Shown here in pieces: positions 58,290 through 64,000 of a stretch of DNA of 64,000 bases; position 1 is the first letter of the stretch, and each line of letters begins with the position of its first letter. The notes beneath the pieces are model-generated. The model was given only the letters and a program-made list of their open reading frames with translations. It did no database searches and was not told where the DNA came from. The stretch is from NCBI GenBank assembly GCA_026225945.1, contig JAMJFZ010000818.1, forward strand, positions 6,685,501 through 6,749,500, written 5' to 3'. A program made the translations under genes and the position numbers. The DNA is from Cricetomys ansorgei. Its lineage: Eukaryota; Chordata; Mammalia; Rodentia; Nesomyidae.

Positions 58290-58465
58290 TTTTGTTTGTT
58301 TGTTTGTTTTGTTTTTCAAAACAGGGTTTCTCCATGTAACAGCCCTGGCTGTCCTGGAACTCACTCTGTAGATCAGGCTGGCCTCAAACTCACAGAAATC
58401 CACCTGCCTCTGCCTCCCGAGTGCTGGGATTAAAGGTATGTGCCATCATGCCTGGTTTGCCATTT
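58290..58465 (-). repeat. B1 SINE, antisense
   Basis: (GTTT)n, tttctccatgtaacagccct, gtagatcaggctggcctcaa, cccgagtgctgggattaaag. Confidence 0.93.
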
Positions 58466-58589
58466 CACTTTTAAGAGTTGCCACTCAGGCAGAAGGGACA
58501 GAAAACAGATGGAATAAGATCTCATGAGCAGTGAGATACAGAGTCTTGTGGAGGAAGTCATCCAGCTGAGACAGAAATGTTAAGTGTGC

Positions 58590-58955
58590 TGCTTAGGTTT
58601 TTGTCAGCTTGACACAAACGCCTGGGAAGAGGGAATCCCAGTTGAGGCTTGCCTCGGTCAGATTGGCCTGTGGGGACATTTTCTTGATTGCTAATGGATG
58701 TAGGAGGGCCCAGCCCACTGTGGGCGGTGCTACCTCTAAGCAGATGGGCCTGCGCTATATATGAAAGATAGCTGAGCAAGCCAGGGGGAGCAAGCCAGGA
58801 AGCATCATTTCCCCCATGGCCTCTGCTTCAGTTCTTGCCTCTAGTTTCCTTCTTTGGCATCCCTCAGAGATGGTTGGTAACCTGTAGGTGAAATAAACTC
58901 CTTTCTGAGTTGCTTTTGGTCCTGGTGGTTATAATAGAAACATAACCAGGTCAGC
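58590..58955 (+). repeat. Dispersed rodent repeat (family unnamed here)
   Basis: gtttttgtcagcttgacaca at the left, cccactgtgggcggtgctac, gagcaagccaggaagcatca, gtgaaataaactcctttctg, tggttataatagaaacataa at the right. The best-preserved copy in the window. Confidence 0.75.
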
Positions 58956-58975
58956 TAAGGAATCAGAAATGGTAG

Positions 58976-59120
58976 CTTGGAGAGATGGCTTGGACAACTG
59001 CTGTAGCTCCAGCTGCAGGAGCCTCTGATAACTCTGACCTCCATGTGGGCACCTTCACTCAAGGGCATGCACTCAAATCCAGGTGCACACCTATATACAT
59101 AATTAAAAATAAAACAAATC
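58976..59120 (+). repeat. B2-related SINE, internally shortened
   Basis: ttggagagatggcttggaca, then cctctgataactctgacctc and attaaaaataaaacaaatct. Confidence 0.65.
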
Positions 59121-59132
59121 TTTATGAAAATG

Positions 59133-59290
59133 GGGTTGGAACAGTGTGCAGTGCCGCATGCCTTTAATCCCAGAACTTGGGAGGCAGAGACAGGAGGATC
59201 TCTATGAGTTTGGGGTCAGCCTGGTCTCCATAGTAAGTTCCAGACCAGCAAAGGCTACACGGTGAGACCCTGTTTTTCAAAAGGGGAGGG
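59133..59290 (+). repeat. B1 SINE
   Basis: gtgcagtgccgcatgccttt, gaggcagagacaggaggatc, gtttggggtcagcctggtc. Confidence 0.88.
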
Positions 59291-59307
59291 GAGTAAAGGT
59301 GGGAGAA

Positions 59308-59490
59308 GGCTGGAGAGATGGCTCAGAGGTTAAGGACAGGAGGACCTGAGTTCAGTGCCCACCCAGAGCAGCTCACAACAGCCTGTAACCCCAGTTCCAG
59401 GGGATTTGACCCTCTCCGGTCTCTATGAGAGCCTGTGTACATCTGGTGCATGTAAATTTTCATACACACATACTGATATAAATAATAAAG
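59308..59490 (+). repeat. B2/B3 SINE
   Basis: aggctggagagatggctcag, ctgagttcagtgcccaccc, ttcatacacacatactgata. Confidence 0.88.
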
Positions 59491-59614
59491 CTTTGGTTTC
59501 CAAGAGTTGCTTTAGGACAAAGGTCAGGCTCTGGGAACAACTTTCTAGGAGAGGAATGGAAAGGATAAACTTCCCGAGGCAAGAGGAACAGAATGTGACA
59601 ATTGTGGGGAAGAC

Positions 59615-60040
59615 AAAAGACCACCTTAGGGTTTCTATTGCTACAGTGAAACAGCAAGACCAAAAGCAAGTCAGGGAGAAAAGGCTTTATTTTGCTTAAA
59701 CTTGCACATCACTGTTCCTCACAGAAAGTAGGTGGGACAGGAACCCAAACAGAGCAGGAACCTGGAGGCAGGAGCTGATGCAGAGTCCTTGGAGGGATGC
59801 TGCTTACTAGCTTGCTCCTCATAATTTGCTCAGCCTGCTTTTTATAGAACCCAGGACCATCAGCCCAGGGGTGGTCCCACCACAACGGGCTGGGCCATAT
59901 TAAACTAATCACTAATTTAAGAAAACGCCCTACAGGTTTATCTACAGCTCAATATTATGGAGTTATTTTTTTTTTCAATTGAGGTTCCCTCCTTTCCCGT
60001 GGCTGTAGCTTGTATCGAGTTGACATAAAACTAGCTGGCA
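59615..60040 (-). repeat. Dispersed rodent repeat, antisense (family unnamed here)
   Basis: Reverse of the 58590 family: agggtttctattgctacagt at the left, ggagggatgctgcttactag, gtggtcccaccacaacgggc, and cgagttgacataaaactagc at the right. Confidence 0.7.
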
Positions 60041-60044
60041 CAGG

Positions 60045-60230
60045 GATGGAGAGATAGCTCAGTGGTTAAGAGTATTGGCTGCTCTTCCAGAGGACCCAGC
60101 GCTCTTCCCAGCACCCAGATGGTATCTCACAACTGTCTGTAACTCCAGTTCCAGGGAATCTGACATCCTTACACCAGTGCACATAAATTATTTTAAAAAT
60201 AAATAAATAAATAAATAAACAAACTAGCCA
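60045..60230 (+). repeat. B2/B3 SINE
   Basis: gggatggagagatagctcag, actccagttccagggaatct, tail (AAAT)n. Confidence 0.88.
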
Positions 60231-60495
60231 GCTGAAGCCCAGGGATCGGGAATGGATCAGTGGGAGGCTCACTAACCAGAACCTCAAGTCCTGAGCCCTT
60301 GTGGACCTGGTAAGGTTGCCTATCAGCGGAAGAACTAGGAGAAAGTCATAGGAGACTTTGAGAAACTTGGAGAAACTTTTCTGCAGAGTTTGATTTTTTT
60401 TTTTAAAATATCAAGCACAAATTCTTTTTAAAATTGGCAAAAACGATTTTAAAAAACCCCACAAAACTCACAAGTCAAAACCATTGTTTTCAACC

Positions 60496-60700
60496 TGGGT
60501 GATGGTACTCAGGCCTTTAATCCCAGCACTTGGGAGGCAGAGGCAGGTGGATGTCTGTGAGTTCAAGGCCAGCCTGTTTTACAGAGTGAGTTCCAGGACA
60601 GCCAGAGTTACAACAGAGAAACCCTATCTTGAAAATGCAAAACAAAAAACAGAACAAAAAACCCGAAACCAAAACAACAACAACCAAACAAAAACAAAAA
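60496..60700 (+). repeat. B1 SINE with long A/C-rich tail
   Basis: ggtgatggtactcaggcctt, gaggcagaggcaggtggatg, ccagagttacaacagagaaa, then an (AAAAC)n-type tail of about 80 bp. Confidence 0.92.
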
Positions 60701-60789
60701 ACCCAATGTTTTCAATGTTTTGATAGTTCTTCCCTTACCCACTTTCCTATCTCCATCCATCCATTTACTTTTTTATTGGAAGTGCACGG

Positions 60790-60850
60790 GATGGAACTCT
60801 GAACTTCATGGTAGGCAGACACTTTACCATTGAGCCACACCCCAGCCTCT
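60790..60850 (-). repeat. ID fragment, antisense
   Basis: gaactctgaacttcatggta, accattgagccacaccccag: a reversed ID A-box region. Confidence 0.65.
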
Positions 60851-60964
60851 CACTGGAAGATTCTAGGCAGGGTCTCTTCCATTGGGCCACACCTCCAGCT
60901 CCTTACTGAGGGATTCTGGGTAGGTGCTCTATTGAAGTATAAAGGTTGGAGTTTTTTGTTTTGT

Positions 60965-61125
60965 TTGTTTGTTTGTTTTGGTTTTTCAAGACAGGCTTTC
61001 TCTGTGTAGCTCCAGTTGTCCTGGAACTCACTCTGTTAACAAGGCTGGACTGGAACTCAGGGACCCACCTGCCTCTGCCTCCCGAGGGCTGGGATTAAAG
61101 GTGTGTATCACTACACTCTGCAATC
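60965..61125 (-). repeat. B1 SINE, antisense
   Basis: (GTTT)n, ttttcaagacaggctttctc, cctctgcctcccgagggctg. Confidence 0.9.
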
Positions 61126-61214
61126 TTTATGTTCTTACTTATTTTATTATTACTTGGAACTGGAGCTGTCATCTGAAGTTGGTGTGTTTCTGAGGAAAAG
61201 CCCTAGCTTTGATG

Positions 61215-61440
61215 ACTTCTTGTTTGGTTGAGGTAGGGTTTTACTTTGTAGTCCAGGCTACCCTTGAAGTCTTGATCTTTCTGCCTCAGCAGCTCCAGTG
61301 CTAGGATCGCAAGTACCACCAAGTCCAGCTCACAGTAAGGCTTTGTCTTGTTGGTTTGTTTGTTTTCAGTATGAGGTATTGAACCCAGGACTGTGCATAT
61401 GCTAGGTAAGTGCTCTACCTCCAGGCTACGTTGCCTTCCC
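61215..61440 (-). repeat. B4 SINE, antisense
   Basis: gtagggttttactttgtagt, cctcagcagctccagtgcta, reversed ID head gctaggtaagtgctctacct. Confidence 0.7.
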
Positions 61441-62149
61441 CACAATAAGTTCTTAAGGACTGACTCAAAGCCATCCTGTCTGCTGGCACTGCTCTCGCTA
61501 GCTTAGTAGTTAGCACTGAGCAAGGGCGTTGGTCTGCGTAATCTACCGCCATGAGGTTGATGTGCAAGTGTTTGGAGCCGGTGGGCGCCAGGATTGTGGA
61601 AAGAATGACAGTGAAGAAGCAGCCTACCTGCAGGTGGCGCTCTCGGATCAGCCTTTTTCACTCATAGGGAAAGGATGCACTTGAAACTCTGTCTCTCCCT
61701 CTCTGACTCTCTCTCTCCCTCTTTACCCCACCCCTGCCTCTTTCCAGAGTTCAAGCTATCCTTGAATTTACTAGTGTAGCCAACGATGAGCTGAACTCCT
61801 GATCTCCGTGCCCCTACTTCCCATGTGCTGGGTTGCTGGGAAAACAGCACATGTCTCTCAGGAGAGATACTCAGTTGTTTGTCTGGAAGATTTTATCAGC
61901 ATGGCGCCTTCTCTAAACTCACACACCATGTGGATGACTGAAGATGTTTGGGTGCTCCTAAAGAGTTTAATCCATTGCTGACAACCACTTACTTCCATTC
62001 TCTGTATCCGAGTCACCCTCCTCGGTTTCCCTTCCTCTGTCCATCTCTAGCCCCATGCATTTGGATTTCTTTCCATGGTTGCACAAGTGTTACACACGGG
62101 AGCACGGCAGGATGAGGATTCACATAAGAGCACTGAAATCCCAGCCGCG
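61441..62149. other. Intergenic, no recognised element
   Basis: Includes a pyrimidine-rich tract (61690-61745, ctctgactctctctctccct). No exon seen. Confidence 0.4.
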
Positions 62150-62355
62150 GGCTGGTGTGATGCGTGATGGCTCAGTAGTAAAGGCGTTTGTTGTTTTTCA
62201 AGCCTGGTGAGCTGAGTTTATTCCCTGTCTTACAGTTCAATCTCCAGGACCCACATGGTGGAAGGAGAGAACCAACTCCCACAAACGGTCTTCTGTTCTC
62301 TACCCTTGGGCTATGGGATGCCCGATCACACGCACAAATACACATTAATAAATGC
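62150..62355 (+). repeat. RSINE1/B2-related SINE
   Basis: gcgtgatggctcagtagtaa, ccacatggtggaaggagaga, tacacattaataaatgcaac. Confidence 0.7.
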
Positions 62356-62384
62356 AACTAGAAACGCTTTGAAGATGAAATCTC

Positions 62385-62540
62385 TCCGGGAGGTGGTGGT
62401 GCATGCATTTAATCCCAGCACGTGGGAGGCAAAGACAAGTGGATCTCTGTGAGTTCGAGGCCAGCCTGGTCTACAGAATGAGTTCCAGGACAGCCCAGAG
62501 TACAACAGAGAAACCCCGTCTCGAAACAAAACAAAACAAA
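62385..62540 (+). repeat. B1 SINE
   Basis: gggaggtggtggtgcatgca, gtgagttcgaggccagcctg, cccgtctcgaaacaaaacaa. Confidence 0.93.
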
Positions 62541-62751
62541 GGATGAAATCTCAGCTGTTCTAATCCACAAAATAACAAACATTCATGTGACTTATTAGTC
62601 TTTTCCAAGCCTCTGCTTCTCCTATAAACAGGAAGAAGTGAGCCAGGCATGGTAGCATAGAGGCAAGACGATCTCTGGGAGTTTGTGGCTCAGTGGTCAA
62701 GCACCTGCCTAATATGCAAAAAACATCTTGGTTTGAACACCTACACTAAGA

Positions 62752-62806
62752 GAGAGGAAAAGAGAGGGAGAGAGAGAAGACAGAGAGAGCGAGAGAGAGA
62801 GAGAGA
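62752..62806. repeat. (GA)n purine tract
   Basis: gagaggaaaagagagggaga followed by a long (GA)n run. Confidence 0.95.
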
Positions 62807-62959
62807 ATTTATCCACAGAGAAAAGACACAAGACATCCATAATGGTACATACCCACAATCCCAGCACTTCAGAGATTGAAATCAGAGAACTGCCTTGAGT
62901 TTAAGTCCACCCTGGGACTATGCAGAGTAACTTCCTGACTAGCCTAGGCTATAAAAAAG

Positions 62960-63403
62960 TCATTTGCCCCCAAATTGATCTACAATGCCATTCAGTGTTT
63001 TATGAGTAGATGAGTACTAATTAGCACATAGTTAAGCATTTAATATATCTTAGGGGCCATTATTGTTTTTAAGGAAAAGGTCATAATTTTCTCTGCTTTC
63101 AGAGCTTCTCTCCTGAGGTGGCTCTCAAAGCTTTCACATCACATTCCGAAAAGAGAGCTCATGGGTGGAGCAGAAGTTCCCAAGTGAGAGGTTGAATTGC
63201 TTGCTTCATAGCACATGGTTAACACCTCAGGTCCGTGGCTGGGGTCACCAGGTTGACAGGCTGGGTTTCAGTGTTCACGTGAGATCACCGTGAGGCAGGA
63301 CCTTGCTCTCTGTAGGAAGAAAGGGAAAAGAGCCCAAGGTGGAAAGTCGATGTTGTCACAGTTGTTCCAGTGAGAACAGAGGCTGGGGTTAGAGGTGAAG
63401 TGA
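62960..63403. other. Intergenic, no recognised element
   Basis: No exon or repeat recognised. Confidence 0.4.
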
Positions 63404-63500
63404 GGCAGGCTGTGGTGGTGCATGCCATTAATCCCAGTGCTAGGGAGGATGACTCTGTGAGTTCTAAGCCAGGCAGAGCTACATCCTAAGATTGTCTCAA
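63404..63500 (+). repeat. B1 SINE, internally deleted
   Basis: gctgtggtggtgcatgccat, atcccagtgctagggagga, gttctaagccaggcagagct. Confidence 0.75.
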
Positions 63501-63754
63501 ATGAACAATCATGATCAATGGTTAACACATCAAAGTCTGAGACACTGAAGAAGATAAGCAAGAGATTTTGCATTTATGTATGCAATAGCCAGGCTAAACA
63601 GCTAAGAGGACCCACAGGGCTCTGGGCCAGGGATGACAGGCCAGCTGGTCCCATGAAGTCCTTGAGGAACATCAGACACCACTGTGCTTTCTTTCACACA
63701 TCCTGGCTGCTAGTGCAGCTTACTATTGTTGTCGTTATTATTATTAATCATTAA

Positions 63755-63910
63755 TTATTATTATGAGACAGGATTTCTCTGTTGTAACTCTGGATGTCCT
63801 GGAACTCACTCTGTAGACCAGGCTGGCCTCGAACTCACGGAAATCCACCTGCCTCTGCCTCCCAAGTGCTGGGATTAAAGGTGTGTGCCATGCTACCACT
63901 GCCTGGCTAG
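63755..63910 (-). repeat. B1 SINE, antisense
   Basis: tgagacaggatttctctgtt, gtagaccaggctggcctcga, cccaagtgctgggattaaag, ending accactgcctggc. Confidence 0.94.
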
Positions 63911-64000
63911 TGCAGCTAATTAAATAGAGTAAATAGGAAGTGAGGATGCTAACAGATGAAGTAAAGACCCTTCTAAGGAAACCTCCACTTGTTTCAGGAA

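Noticed and set aside
47700..64000. Coding exons of the neighbouring gene (Snx8 in the human order)
   Set aside because: No exon with sorting-nexin or other recognisable motifs was found. In human the gap to SNX8 is tens of kilobases as I recall, so its absence is expected.

Overview
The window is nuclear genomic DNA from a muroid rodent. It is packed with rodent-specific SINEs (B1, B2/B3, B4, ID, RSINE1-like), two copies of a rodent hAT (URR1-type) element, L1 remnants and LTR fragments, and it contains no Alu. Two multi-exon, minus-strand, protein-coding genes stand in tandem. The species cannot be named from the sequence alone. The predicted Eif3b protein is 803 aa, which is the length I recall for mouse.

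Layout. About 1.5-21.9 kb: the 5' half of Kif19b, a kinesin of the KIF19 family. Ten coding exons give the initiator Met and the entire motor domain plus the start of the neck/coiled coil (397 codons plus one base). The C-terminal half lies beyond the left edge. About 22.0-24.46 kb: a short intergenic stretch. About 24.46-46.72 kb: complete Eif3b, the scaffold subunit b of translation initiation factor eIF3, with 18 coding exons and a separate 3'UTR exon with poly(A) signal. About 46.2-47.65 kb: CpG-rich first exon and promoter, with E-boxes and a perfect 16-bp GC-box minisatellite. About 47.7-64 kb: intergenic, repeat-filled, with no coding exon I can recognise. It holds a 15-unit tandem array derived from the head of an ID SINE.

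Every exon listed was checked by hand for phase continuity and GT/AG splice sites. All 28 coding exons join in frame. The two genes are not functionally linked (ciliary microtubule motor versus translation initiation). Their proximity matches what I recall of the mouse Kif19b-Eif3b neighbourhood, which is why I call the kinesin Kif19b and not Kif19a.

SINE boundaries are approximate (about 10 bp). Subfamily names were assigned by eye from diagnostic motifs, not by alignment. I found no new biochemical system. The most unusual items are the ID-derived tandem array, the GC-box minisatellite beside the Eif3b promoter, a 31-bp exact intronic copy of the Eif3b coding tail, a B2 element about 20 bp from a Kif19b splice acceptor, a large (AC)n/(GT)n inverted pair, and a nearly SINE-free block of about 8 kb.
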